Shown piece after piece: positions 1-11,222 of a stretch of DNA of 64,000 nucleotides (position 1 is its first letter; each line of letters begins with the position of its first letter). This stretch comes from Gamsiella multidivaricata (taxonomy: Eukaryota; Mortierellomycota; Mortierellomycetes; Mortierellales; Mortierellaceae). A program made the translations under genes and the position numbers. The notes under the pieces were generated by a model. The model did not search any database. It was not told where the DNA came from and saw nothing but the letters and a program-made list of their open reading frames with translations. The stretch is taken from the NCBI RefSeq assembly GCF_025024155.1, contig NW_026251728.1, positions 372,001-436,000 on the forward strand, read 5' to 3'.

Positions 1-1364
1 AAAAAAAAAAAAAATGTTGGTCAGTGCGCTGCGCTGTTGTGTTCTTTTGTTTTGATAGACATATCTCTCAGACTGCATCAAACAAAAAAAAAAAAAAAAA
101 AAGTACCATTGTATTCATGGACAAGGACCCTTGGAGAATCGACCTGGGTTTGTGAACGCAGGTCATCTCCCGGCAAGGATGGGTATAAGTTTGACTGGGA
201 CATTTAAAAGTTGTTTTCCTGTAGTTTCCTGGTTTTGAATGTTCTTGTTGTTGCTGTTTTACCAGAGTGGATTCGATATCAAAGAAGGAAGCAAATGAGG
301 GGATGTGTTATTACTATTATTATTTTTTTTTGTTGTTGGTGGAGGGAAAACACGAGCTACATGAAGGTTCATTTTATACTTTTTTCCCTTTTCCCCCTTC
401 AGGGCCCAAGCAAAAAAGGCCGCTCGCATGTGCAAATATGAAGATCCACTTTCCTTCCTGAGAAGCACGCGCCTCTCAAGGAATGCATGGCAAACCCAAG
501 TATTAGTCTTCCGTCTCACCATCTTGTCCTTGGACCCCGCCTTAACACTCGCACAGAGCAAGAGCAAGAGCAAGAGAGAGAGAGGCCAAGAAACCGGCCT
601 AATCTGGATCAAGAATAATAAAAAATGCCAAGACGCTTGCAAAAAGTACGCCATGCGATTGAAATCCAGCTGAGCAATCCTAAATCATATACTTTAGACC
701 GCGCCAACAAAAAATACACTTCGCCCCAAAAAAGGGGACACAGCGAATGCGGATATGCCGGATGCCATAAACAACCTCAGCATCAAACACCAACAGCATC
801 GCTTTGCAGGGACACAGGCCCAGATAGCGAACAAGCAGGTAGACCACACCTAGGCGAAAAAAAAAAATGCATGGGCCAATTTCTGGTCAGTCTACGACTT
901 TTTTTTTTTTTTTTTCGCCACCAATTTTGACGTTTACTTTGAACAGACAAAGAACGTGCTTCTTGGCATCCATTCCGTTCCTCTGTCCTTCCCCCACATA
1001 CATTTCCTGTGCTTTGAAAATGGCCCTGGATTCTACTCCACATACATGTGCATGCATGGATAATACAGTCTTGGCTTTTTTTTTTTTTTTTTTTGCACTT
1101 TTGAAACGAGACAGGAGATGATGTCTTCAGCAAAATACTCGGACAGATTTATTATGAGGTACTTGAAAAGAAAAAAAGAAACGGATGCTGTTGTCGTGGA
1201 GAGTCATGTCCCTTGAAGGTTGTAATTGTGAGTGTGATTGTGATTGTTCCCGGTTGTCTTCCGTCGTGAGTGCTTCTTTTTTTTTTTCTTTTTTCTTTTT
1301 TTTTTTTTTTTTGTGCAGTTTTACCACTGGAATTCTTTAATTGCTTCTTCGTCTTAATCTCCTT
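1..1364. other. Left-edge intergenic region, no gene seen
   Basis: No convincing coding exon was seen on either strand. The stretch has many homopolymer runs: A at the extreme left edge and near 85-102, T near 900-915, 1077-1094 and 1295-1312. Short open frames here are broken by these runs and have low-complexity translations. Its right part is the 3' untranslated region of the leftward VAC8 gene. Confidence 0.6.
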
Positions 1365-4300
1365 TTACTTCTTCTCAACATATGGCGACTCCAAGTGCTG
1401 GTCCAACATGCTCAGGACCCGTCTTGCCAACCCGACAATCTCACTCTCGTCTGTCAGGGCATCATCCATCTGCTGTTGGTGTGGCGAGCCCGACTCCAGT
1501 GTCTGGGTCAACCGTGCGACGGCGGGTATAATGTCGTGCGAGCCGGTAATCAGTTCGACCAAATGATCGTCGCCCCCCTCCAGGAACTGCACAATCGTCC
1601 AGATCGCAATGTGTTGGAATGTCGTGTCAACGCTGTCCAGGAACCGAGAAAGATATCCGTGCAGACCGCCCTCTGGCTCATCCCAGACATCAATAAATGG
1701 TCGATAGTTCTGGACCTTCGAAGACAGGTTTCCAATCGCTGCCGCACTGTTGCCCTGCACCTCCACGCTTGACGAACCCGTAAGAGGGATCAGCACATCA
1801 AGTGCGCCCAACTCAAGCAACCTAGGCTTCAGATCGTCTAAGGAAAGAAAAGAAATGAATATAGAAAAATTTGGAATTTATGAAAAACGGAAATGCATTG
1901 CTATCAAAACACAAAATATAAACTATACACTTACCGCTCAAAGCCAAAACTGCGACGCAGGCCGTCATCTCGGACTGGACGCTGAGGGGCACATTCAGCA
2001 CCAAGGCGCAGACGCGCTCCACCGCTCCAGCTTCAACAATCGCCCTCTTATTGCGCTCGCTGCTTGCAGCAAGATTGCGGAGGGTCGAAATGGCGTGGCA
2101 CTGAATTTCCTCGTTCTCGTCATATGCAAGCAATTCGATCAAGGGCTCCAGAAATCCTGCGTCGATAATAGGCGACTCATTTAAGGGGTGAATGGAAATG
2201 TTGCGAATGCAGGCGACAGAAGAAAGGATCAGGGGCAAGAATGTCGACTGCAACAGGCGAAGGAGAGGAGTCAATCCCCGGGATCGAACAATCTCCAGCT
2301 GGTACTTCTCATCCGAGGCCAAATTACGGAGGGCCAAGGCTGCCTGACACTCCACTTTGAGACTGGACGAGTCCATGAGTCCAATCAATGCATTCACAAG
2401 CTTGGGCTCCGTCTGCGCCAGCTTTTTCCGGTTAGCGCTGTCGACAGCGATGTTGCTGAGGGCTGTCGTGCAGTAGTATTGGACGTCCGTATCTGGTGAG
2501 CTGAGCAAGCTGACTAGTACAGGAATGGCTCCAGCATTGACCAGTTGCTGTCTGTTTTCGTCCGAGTGTGTCATATTGAGAAGAGCGCCCGTCGCGTTTC
2601 GCTGAACTCTCATATCCTTGGATCTGGCCAAGCGCGTCAAAGGGACAAGTGCTCCTGATTTCGCGATCTTAGTCTTGTTCTCGTCTATTATGGAAAAAAA
2701 AAAAAAAAAAAAAAGATCCGTGTGAGAATGGTAGTTGCGATCTCTCTTTTTATCCTGGACTATGCATGTCATAGACTGAACATACCATGTGTGGCGAGGT
2801 TAGTGATGCAGCCCACAGCGTTGCATTGAACCTCAACATTAGGCGAAAGCATCTGGCGGATAAGTGGCTCAAGCCCTCCAAGCTTTACGATCAGCAGCTT
2901 GTTCTCGGCTATTTCAGTTCATTTGAATGTAACAATTCATGCAGAACAAACACTGTAAGTTGTTGGCGCTTGCATGTCAATCTGCAGACAATCCTTGCAA
3001 TATCCACTTACGATTGACAGCCAGGTTACCCAAAGCAGCCGAAGCAGCTCTCTGGACCTCAACATCATGAGATTGGAGCAGGAAGAGGACAGGCTCTAGC
3101 GTATCCCGATCTACAGCTTTGACATCTAGCGAGAGCAGTAGTTGTAATATAAAAAAAAAAAAAAAAAAAAAAAAATGGACACATGATGCAGTTAGAAAGT
3201 TGTGTTAGTGGGATCCTGATCTTCCATTACAAGGCCCATCTCACACAAGGTGAAAAAATAAGATGACATCTTATTTTTGTGATCTTGATGAGAACATCTC
3301 ATAGATAGATGGATGCGTGCATCGGAACATACCCTTTTCTGTAATCTCTGCGAAGGCAAGAGCGGCGGACCGTTGAAGGTCAACATTGTCCGAGAACGCC
3401 AGGGTAGAGAGGGCACGAAGAGGGTCGCCCTCAAAAAAGTTGGTCTCTGTGCGGTCTACAGGTTATCATATGATAAAAAGGAGTTGGTCAGTCGGTCAGT
3501 CGGTCAGTCGGTCAGTCGGTCAGTCATCCATAATCGCCACGCGGACCGCATGGGAAGAAACGCGTACAACAGCAAAAGGAAAAGAGAGATGAACAAACAC
3601 CACATAAGGGCCTGGTCTGCAAATGACACAACAATCAACCCAGCAACGTAAATAATGCCCATGCACTTTCGAGATGCAATAGAAATAGATATAGAGAAGC
3701 GTAAAGAAAGAGAATAATGAGAATCCAAGCATAGTATGGCTGAGGAGAGTCCGGAGGCGTTATAGGAAAGAGGGGAATCGCCCCACCAGGCTGCGACATA
3801 TTGACTGGAACCATAATAATGATGACGAGCGCGGGGTTCGGTTGAGGCCCGTTGAAGTGTTCAGGTCCGGAGGCTGTGTCGGCGGCTCCATTTCAGATTC
3901 TGTCCAGCCCTGTTTCCTCCTCCGCCCCGCCCCGCCCCTCCCTCCTTCAATGAACCTCTTGGCACACAATAGCCGCCATTGAGAAACATTGTCGTGGAGC
4001 GGAGGATTAATGGTGGATTGGACAGTGTGAAAAAGAATATAATCATGCAGCTCCTCTGTTTCCAAACCAGTCCATATTCCCACCCGCCCATTATTTCCTA
4101 CACCCCTCCAGTGAGAAAGCAGACGGCAACTCCAGGGGGTCCCCCTCATTAATTGCTACTGCCAACGTAATCCTTCATGTTGTTTGCCGATATTATCCAA
4201 TGAGTAATTGCTGCCAATCGGGTCAGTCGTGCAGTGTCGGAGAGTGGGAAAAACGAACAAAACGCAAATCCTTGATAAGGATTTGGACTTACTCTCCAGA

Positions 4301-4749
4301 AACTGCAGCAGGTCTGCTACGGCCTCGCGCTCGTTCTCCTGAAGCAAGGGCTCGTATAGACCATTCCGATTGCGGTCTGTCATATGCAGCGGCCAGTCCA
4401 CGTTTGTTTGAGTTTCATAATCAGTTGCGGAATGCCAGAGTCAGAGCGTTGTGGTGCCGGTGAGCAAAACAGAGTCCGCGGATGAGCAGCCGATTGAATC
4501 GAAAGAGGCAAAAAGAGTTCACATCAGCCATTGGTTGTGTGGACGAAGGAAAAGTCGAATGAGTTCGTCGAGAATATATAAGATATGAAAAAAAAAGGTT
4601 TATTAGCAAGCACCTTTACAAATGACGCGCGGGGTCCATCTGTCGAAGCAAACGCGCCATGGGGAAGGAAAAGAAAAAGAAAAAGAAAAAGACGCGGCGG
4701 TGTTTGGTGCAGTCCACTTACCGACACAGCAACTTGAACAGACACCCAT
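1365..4749 (-). CDS. VAC8: Vac8-type armadillo-repeat vacuolar membrane protein
   Basis: Seven exons keep phase throughout: 4749-4722, 4376-4293, 3455-3333, 3125-3012, 2908-2786, 2684-1935 and 1837-1365. They give 564 residues, against about 578 in budding yeast. The 28-nt first exon encodes MGVCSSCCV: Gly2 is a myristoylation site and Cys4, 7 and 8 are candidate palmitoylation sites. The rest is a run of armadillo repeats with family-typical blocks such as [16 protein letters not shown] and NISIHPLNE. Family knowledge: Vac8 is anchored in the vacuole membrane by acylation and works in vacuole inheritance, homotypic fusion, nucleus-vacuole junctions and selective autophagy. Introns contain A21 and A25 runs and an 8-bp tandem repeat. 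Identity is firm; the start rests on the acylation motif plus exact phase. Confidence 0.95.
3486..3525. repeat. Tandem repeat (GGTCAGTC)x5 in VAC8 intron 2
   Basis: Five perfect copies of an 8-bp unit lie inside the 836-nt second intron of VAC8. That intron is several times longer than the gene's 95-205-nt introns. A likely polymorphic microsatellite. Confidence 0.95.
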
Positions 4750-5730
4750 GGAGGAAGAGTCGGCGGCTAAGTTGTTCTTGTTTTGCTAAAGGTACCTTGT
4801 CGAAGCTGTTGGGGTCAGGGATCGTAAGATGGAGTGAGACGAAGGGGGGAGAAAAAAGGATTAACAACAGAAGAAAAAAAATTAAGGGAGGGGGGACGTG
4901 AGCCCTGCGATGGTCTGCTGAGGGGGTCGCGCGGTTGCTTTAATACTGGGAGGTGGGGGCCGTCATTGCCATTGCTCTTGCCGCTCTCGTCGCTCTTGTC
5001 CCCTGTTGCGGGAGACCGACTTCGCCTCACTGCTTATAGCAACAGAGATTGAAAGAAGGAAAGAACAGGAAGCGAAGCGACGGAGTGGCACTGCCAAAGA
5101 CCGGGGTGTCAAGTCCAAAAGGGCTGTGGGGCGAAAAAGGACCATTACGAACAAACACTTCTCCACAGTTTGTATAAGAGTACCCCTCAAAGAGGCGACA
5201 TGAAGGGGCCATACGCAATAATAAAAAAGGTCCTCCGCCGCGTATAAAGATGAATGACGAAGGAAGGGCATTAAGTGTTTGGTAATCCAACAAGGGAGGA
5301 AGGTGAGAGAGAGAGAAGGGAGACGTCCTGTTGACGGTGAATGAGAGAAAGGTACTTATGTCGCTATGTGTGTGTGTGTGTGTGTATTTGTGTCGAATGG
5401 TACAGTGGCGGCACAAATATGTTATATACCTTTGAGGTAGTGGTGGGTGTTGTTGGGATGGTGAGGGGGGAAAAGGTGGAGTGGAATGGGAACGAAGTGA
5501 GCGATGAGCGAACAAAGGCGGACAATGGCAGGGTCGATACACAGCACTGCACGTGACATGTTGCCTGCCTGCCTGCTCGCCAGCTTGCTGGATCTGCATG
5601 ATGTCAACCCTGACCCCTCCTCCCCTGGGGATACTTCATGGATGTTCTCGAAGGATGACAATATTTATTATTATATAGTTTATTATATGCAAGGTAGTAA
5701 ATGGTAGGTAGAAAGTTACGACGATGCCTT
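4750..5730. other. Intergenic, VAC8 promoter side
   Basis: This separates the VAC8 start from the stop codon of the next leftward gene. A (GT)n dinucleotide run lies near 5366-5384. No protein-like frame was seen on either strand. The part next to 4749 should hold the VAC8 promoter and leader. Confidence 0.5.
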
Positions 5731-6924
5731 TTAAAAGTACTCTGGCCGAGGCATCGCCATGACAGGCGTCTGTAGACCGGCCCCTGGCTGCTGCTGGCTC
5801 ACGTACTGGTTGCCATAGGGCGAATTCTGGTGAAGAGCGCCCATCATCGGATAAGCTGTAGGTGGATAAGGCATCTGAACCTGAGTTGGATGCTGTTGTT
5901 GTTGCTGAGGTGGGTACATGGTGCCTGCATTGCCATAGGGGCTGGGGTTGTACTGGTCGTAGGCATTGGCCGACATGTTCGAAACCGCTGATCCCTGGTG
6001 GACATGTCCGCCCATGTAACTTCCAATATTGTCGTATCCTCCTGCGGTTGATTGATAGCTGGCTTGAGGTATATGTCCGCTGCCTGCGTAAGTGTTGTAT
6101 GGAGAGGGCGTCAAGGTTGAATGGGCTATAGCAGCCGGTGCAGGAGTTGCCACAGGTGCAGCTGTCGTGATGACTGGGGTCTGGTATATATTATTAGAGA
6201 AATGGTGAGTCTCCGTAGCGGCTGCTGGTGTGCTTGTCGTTGCTGGACTAAGGACGGATGTACTGAGGTCTGGGGCGGCGGATGTAGCAGGCTCAGCCGA
6301 GGGCGAAGCGCCGGCCTCTTCATCCTTTGGCTCTTCTACGGGGATTTCGTACGCCTGTTCGGCGCGTCTGTATTGAGAGGGCGATGGTCCAAGCTGGTAG
6401 GTGCCGCCGACCTTGACCTGGGCGGCCTTCTTGTCGTTAACGGCTCTCTGGATGGCGAATGTGACCAGGATGATGGCGGTGGCGATAAAGAAGATAGCGG
6501 ATAAGATGCAGAAGGCTGTTGAGGCGAACATGGACTGGCAGGCGCGCTTGAAGTTCTTGTCGTCGGTCTCCTTGCCAGTGGGAAGGACTTTGCAGGTAAC
6601 GTTCCTCATGTCATTGGCAGGCTTGGCGATACCTCCGACGGAGGCCAATATCCAGAGCACGAGGGCAAGGCCGACCCAACAGCCCTCAATATTAGCGCTG
6701 ATAGACCTGCCAGTCTTTTGTCGGATGACGAGGACGAGGGTCGTTATGGTGGATAAGAGAGCAAAGGCTAGCGTTGCGCAGGCAATGGCTGAGACGGAAC
6801 CTGCGTCCGGCGACTTTGGGTAGGCGGAGAGGTAGAGACAACAACAGACGATGACCAGGAAGCCAGAAAGGAATGTACCGATCTGGACCACGAACAGTGT
6901 CCGTGAAGTAGGCGAGAGATTCAT
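5731..6924 (-). CDS. Four-helix MARVEL-like membrane protein with long Pro/Gln/Thr-rich tail
   Basis: A single uninterrupted exon of 397 residues. Four hydrophobic segments lie near residues 10-32, 45-67, 81-99 and 132-159. A Cys-containing loop (near VTCKVLP and ACQSM) sits between helices 3 and 4. This is the topology of the MARVEL/tetra-spanning fungal membrane proteins. Residues from about 160 to the end form a tail rich in Ala, Pro, Thr, Gln and Tyr, with a short polyQ stretch and NPSPYGN-type motifs, probably cytosolic and disordered. The MARVEL call rests on topology and general character, not on a diagnostic residue. Membrane location is likely; the substrate or partner is unknown. 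CTG/GTT triplet runs lie just upstream of the start (about 7010-7070). Confidence 0.75.
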   Translation of the reverse strand: MNLSPTSRTLFVVQIGTFLSGFLVIVCCCLYLSAYPKSPDAGSVSAIACATLAFALLSTITTLVLVIRQKTGRSISANIEGCWVGLALVLWILASVGGIAKPANDMRNVTCKVLPTGKETDDKNFKRACQSMFASTAFCILSAIFFIATAIILVTFAIQRAVNDKKAAQVKVGGTYQLGPSPSQYRRAEQAYEIPVEEPKDEEAGASPSAEPATSAAPDLSTSVLSPATTSTPAAATETHHFSNNIYQTPVITTAAPVATPAPAAIAHSTLTPSPYNTYAGSGHIPQASYQSTAGGYDNIGSYMGGHVHQGSAVSNMSANAYDQYNPSPYGNAGTMYPPQQQQQHPTQVQMPYPPTAYPMMGALHQNSPYGNQYVSQQQPGAGLQTPVMAMPRPEYF

Positions 6925-7724
6925 TTTTTTTAACAGTGTGTTTGTAGGCGAGACGATGTCGCGAGAGAAAGAGAGGGAGAGCGTGTGTGTATGTGTGTAT
7001 GAGAATGAAGATGTTGCTGTTGCTGCTGCTGTTGTCGCTGTGTTGATGCTGCTGTTGTTGCTGCTGTTGATGTGTAATGAAAGAAGGTGTGAGACGTGAA
7101 GTATGGAATGAAGTGTGAGAAAGAGAGGAGTGCTGTGGGCGGAGAAAAGAAAGAGGAGAAGCAGAAATAAGCTTCCAAAAAGGGTTCACAGCATGCCCTA
7201 TGAACCATGCCGTGTTCGTCATTGGAAAACACTTTCCGCCGAAAATAAATACGAAAATCCTCCTTCCCCCCCCTCCTTCGGCGATTGAGTAAGAAGCATG
7301 AGAGCGCCTTCATACCTTTTCCTGCTGACGATGGATGGATGGTGATAACTGCAACTGCAGCTGCAGCTGCACCATCGGACAATAGTCGACTCGCTATTTT
7401 TTCTCAGAGGAAGACTGCATCGACAGTTCAGGGCCACTTCCTTCTCTTCTTCCCTGTGATGTCTTGGACCCCTGGACTGCCCAGCTCCAAATGTGTTTAT
7501 TCTTAGACCTGTCCGACTAATTCGCTAATTCCAACGACCGTCGCTGGCCTATGGCTGATCACCTGTGGGGTTAGGGTACCACATTGATATTTTTTCTTGG
7601 CTTCCAACTAGAAAATGAAGCCACGCTAGACCTGACATTGCAATCCAAGGAGCAGTGGAGTGAATATCCACCATCTGTTTCTCTCATGCGCATGCGTGCT
7701 CACCTAACAACAGCCCAGACCTCC

Positions 7725-7758
<34 letters not shown>

Positions 7759-8286
7759 TATGACTTCCTGCCAAGAAGGCGCGTCCCCTACATGAAGGGC
7801 ATCTTCGTACGAAACCAAAACACCATGTAGTCTACGTACATTAATAAAATCTATAATGTTTTCTGATGGACTTGAACGTTATGCGTCATGGCTGAATCAT
7901 CACTATCCCCCGAAGCACTGACCAACTTGAGCAGGAAATGATCGCCCTCCCTCCTTCTTTCGCATTTGAACTGAGCCTTCCCACAACCGTGTCCTGAGCA
8001 ATCCAAGACCCGAATTGATACATTAATGTTGTCATCATTATGTTGGTTGTTCTCTTTTCTCTCTCTTTCTTCTTATTTATTTAGAAAAGTAATGGGTACC
8101 AAGGTAATACAGGGAAATACGGGTTTTATTATGTACAATGGATCACTGCTATGCTTGGGTCGGGGAACCATCATCATCACTAGCAATGCCTAGTTTATGC
8201 GATACGCAAATCATCGATCGTCCCTCCTTCTCATTATAGCGAACGTACAGCTTCAGCCTTGAGTCTTGGTTGTTGGATGAGACGTC
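6925..8286. other. Intergenic region, no gene seen
   Basis: The left part is the promoter and leader of the MARVEL-like gene, with triplet-rich sequence at 7010-7070. An A-run of about 26 nt lies near 7725-7751. The right part is the 3' flank of the RTC3-like gene. No protein-like frame was found. Confidence 0.5.
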
Positions 8287-8743
8287 TTAGGCAGTACGGG
8301 CTCCCTGGAGCTCACCCTCAAGGATGATCTTCTCGATAATCTCCTGCTCGTTCTCTGTACCAAAGATGGCATCGAGATCTGACTTTGCAGGGCGCGCAAC
8401 GGGGCCCTCAAAGCCCTTTCCTGTCGCCGTCTGGAAGATATCGAACGCTATTAACAACAGCAGCAACATGAAGAAGACAAGAGCTCGTTAACAACAAGTA
8501 ATGTGGATGGGATAAAAATATAAAAATAAAATCGCGTCGAATCGCACAAGCGAAAAACGACTTACATTGGACAACATCGACAAGAGCGAGAGAAGACTGG
8601 TTCTCGTCGTTACTCTTCTTGGAGTAGCCGATAGGAGCCTTCTGGGCGCGGTACTTGACGGCCATACCGGGTTCAGTCACGATAAAGACATCGGGCATTT
8701 TCTGGCCGGGGTTGTTGGGAGCCTTGTAAACGATCCTCTCCAT
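8287..8743 (-). CDS. RTC3: RTC3-like small SBDS-domain protein
   Basis: Two exons, 8743-8566 and 8447-8287, joined in phase across a 118-nt intron, give 112 residues. Yeast Rtc3 is 111. The chain has the single SBDS N-terminal-like fold expected of this family: an N-terminal strand region (DVFIVTEPGMAVKYRA), then VDVVQSFDIFQT, then a C-terminal helix block (LDAIFGTENEQEIIEKIILEGE). Family knowledge: Rtc3/Hgt-type proteins are small, cytoplasmic/nuclear, RNA-linked relatives of the ribosome maturation factor Sdo1/SBDS, with a genetic link to telomere capping. Only the first SBDS domain is present, so it is not Sdo1 itself. The gene is divergent from the next one, with 346 bp between starts. 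Confidence 0.8.
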
Positions 8744-9089
8744 TTTGAAAAAAAGTTTTGTGTGGGTGTTGGTGTGGGAAAAGAAAAGGGTGTTTGTAGC
8801 GTGAGAAAGTGGTGGCAGTTGATTGGTAAAAGGGAAAGATGAATGAAGAAAAGAACTGAAGAAAGGCGAGAAAGCCCTTTTATAGCTTTTACAGACGTCT
8901 CGCAAGCGACGAACTATGATGCGCCTAAAACGTCGATATTATGCTCCTCCATTGTGAAACATGTCCAGGGTGTCACCTGACCATTTCCAGCAGCCGGTCT
9001 TTCCTCCGTTGTTTTCCTGGCCTCCCTTACCGAATCGCCTACATTCACACGACGAAACAAACTCGACTCGCCATCAAGACATAAGCACC
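8744..9089. promoter_or_regulatory. Shared divergent promoter between RTC3-like and COX14-like genes
   Basis: 346 bp separate the two start codons, which point away from each other, so both promoters must lie here. No specific operator was recognised. The arrangement is seen; shared regulation is inference. Confidence 0.6.
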
Positions 9090-9564
9090 ATGGCAGCAAC
9101 TACGAAAATCGCAGACCTGCTTCACCGCACCTTCATTGTCGGACTCTTCGGCGCAACAGGTACCTTAAGCAGCAGCAGGACCACGCCGAAGTTTTCAGGA
9201 TCCAAGGAATCAACACTTGCCACCAACCACTAACCTCAAAATCCGCTCACCGTTTCATTTTTACCTTGTGGATACCTCACCTAGTCTACATTGGAATCGG
9301 CACGATCCAGCTGGTCAATGCCCGTATTGAAAAGAACAAGATCATGAGGGCAACCTGGGATGCTGTAAGGGAAAATCCTGCTTTTTTTTTCTCTCTCTCT
9401 TCTGGTGAAACCGATCAATGCGACAATATGTGGATACCATTCAATTAACATCCTTTCCTTTTATTTTCGAATAGGAACAAATGGCCGAGTTGCGTCGTCA
9501 GGGAGAACTTGAGATGGAGCGACAGAGACTGGAGCAGCAAGCAAGAAGAAGCCTCGGAGAATAA
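9090..9564 (+). CDS. Small single-span membrane protein, COX14-like
   Basis: Three exons, 9090-9159, 9285-9364 and 9475-9564, keep phase and give 79 residues. The N-terminus has a DLLHRTFIVGLFGAT block leading into a hydrophobic span (about residues 14-32), then a charged C-terminal helix ending in QQARRSLGE. This pattern, D-x-LHR followed by one membrane span and a charged tail of 70-80 residues, resembles Cox14-type cytochrome c oxidase assembly factors of the mitochondrial inner membrane. The match is by pattern only, so another small mitochondrial membrane protein is possible. The first intron has a GTACCT donor, weaker than its neighbours' donors. A polyadenylation motif follows at 9651. 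Confidence 0.7.
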
Positions 9565-9650
9565 GCACCACATGCAGATCATCACCAACATCATCACCAA
9601 ACAACATCATATACACTACACAGCAACCAAGCAGCGTGTGCCCCGATCTC

Positions 9651-9656
9651 AATAAA
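9651..9656 (+). terminator. AATAAA polyadenylation motif downstream of the COX14-like gene
   Basis: AATAAA lies 87 nt after the stop codon, between two convergent genes (stops at 9564 and 9781). Position fits 3'-end formation of the rightward transcript. Confidence 0.5.
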
Positions 9657-9780
9657 CACGCAGTGCAATATACAATTATACAGTACAATACAACATTTAT
9701 CGATATCGTTTTTAATGGGGTACTTCATGAAATAAGGACGGGAGCAATTTGCACTCTTCAGTTCAATCCGTCGGGCGTCA

Positions 9781-10801
9781 TTATGACGTTTCCTGGGATA
9801 CACGGTTTCCGGCCTGGATCGCGCGACCGACCTTTTCCAGATCCTCACATTCTTCCATCTCCAATGTCGCCTCATCCCCCAACTTGAAGCCCGATTGCTC
9901 GACCCGCAACAAGTCCGTCATATGGCCGACCGTTCCCAAATGTGCCGCAATGTCTGCGATCAACGTACGGATATAGGTCCCCGACGAACAATGGACTCGG
10001 ATATGGAAGACCAGTCCTTCAGGCGTCGACGGAATCGGGACGTGATCTGGATTCTCATCCGGATGGTGCTTCATCCGCTTGGGCTTGAATCCCATCGTAA
10101 ACGAGGGTGTTGACGGTTCTGTTGCGGTGTTTGAGTTTTCGGAGAGGAACCCATATTGTTGGAGACTGGGATCTGGAGGGGTAGTACCATCGGGGAAGGA
10201 GAGCAATTCGAGTCCATGGATCTGCACTTTTCGTGTCGGGATATCCCTTGGTAAGGGTAAACCCTCTCTTGCATAGTCGTACAGCCTTTTACCATCCATA
10301 CTTATCGCCGAGTACCTGTATCGATACCATCCTGGAAGCCATTAGTAAAAAAAAAAAAAAAAAAAAAAAAAAGTGTCGGACCGGTCGATGCCGCAAAGGC
10401 AGGAAAAAAAACTTTCTCTTTGTAAACGAATGTATGGTATCCTTACAGCGGAGGTGTCTGCAAGATCTCGCCTTTGAAAGCACACAATGCCTGGATCAAG
10501 TCCTGCTTGGCGATATGATTCGTCGGGCCTTCTGCAACCAACGATCCTGTACAATCCAGCGTCGTTGAACTGAATCCTAGCCGACCCTCAGCGATATAGA
10601 CCTTTCATGGGAGGTGAGTCTTTTTTTCTTTTTCTTTTTCTTTTTCTTTCAAATTCTCCAATTTTTTTTTTTTTTTTTTTTTTAGTCTTACTTTCGAAGA
10701 CGCGGACATGCCGTGAAGCTGTTTGGTGCCTGCTCCCAATCCTACCACTATTCAGTTGAGATAAAAAAAACCCATTAGCTACGCGCACATTACAGCCGTC
10801 C

Positions 10802-10832
<31 letters not shown>

Positions 10833-11126
10833 CGCACCTACGATACCCCGCGCCAATGGGTCGAGGGTACCTCCATGTCCAACCTTGACCAACCCGCGCT
10901 TCGCACGCTTGGATCCATCGAGCTCCAAGAGACGCTGGACGAAAGGATGGGTCCGATTCCGTTGACAGACATGTTGTAGGTGATCCACAATCGTGGTCGA
11001 GGTCAGCCCCGTCGGCTTGTTGACCGCAAACAACCCTGTCAAAGGTGAATGCTGCAATGGCGAATGAGAACACGACGTTGCGTTCGAAGCTGCTCTCAAG
11101 ATCCTTGAAGCCCACATGACAAACAA
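9781..11126 (-). CDS. PUS4: tRNA pseudouridine-55 synthase (TruB/Pus4 family)
   Basis: Four exons, 11126-10838, 10747-10692, 10601-10447 and 10315-9781, keep phase and give 344 residues. The N-terminal part carries GLFAVNKPTGLTS (motif I) and GHGGTLDPLARG, in which Asp89 is the expected catalytic aspartate. It continues through VVGLGAGTK, FKGEILQTPPLYSAI, DGKRLYDYAREG and the C-terminal VHCSSGTYIRTL block. Family knowledge: the enzyme isomerises U55 in the T-loop of tRNAs, in cytosol/nucleus and mitochondria. An insert between the YAREG and CSSGTYIR motifs is Pro/Ser-rich and probably a loop. All three introns contain A/T homopolymers of 22-26 nt. The start is the first of two close Met codons (residues 1 and 4). 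Confidence 0.95.
10347..10372. repeat. A26 homopolymer in PUS4 intron 3
   Basis: An unbroken A run (T on the sense strand) inside the intron 10316-10446. Comparable runs lie at 10662-10683 (T22, intron 2) and 10809-10832 (A24, intron 1). Confidence 0.95.
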
Positions 11127-11222
11127 AGCAAGCGAATGGGCAGCACAACACAGAGTTTCTTTTTTGTTTTTATATTATTTTATTTTTTACAAATGTATGC
11201 TGCGTAGCACAGACAATCTGTT

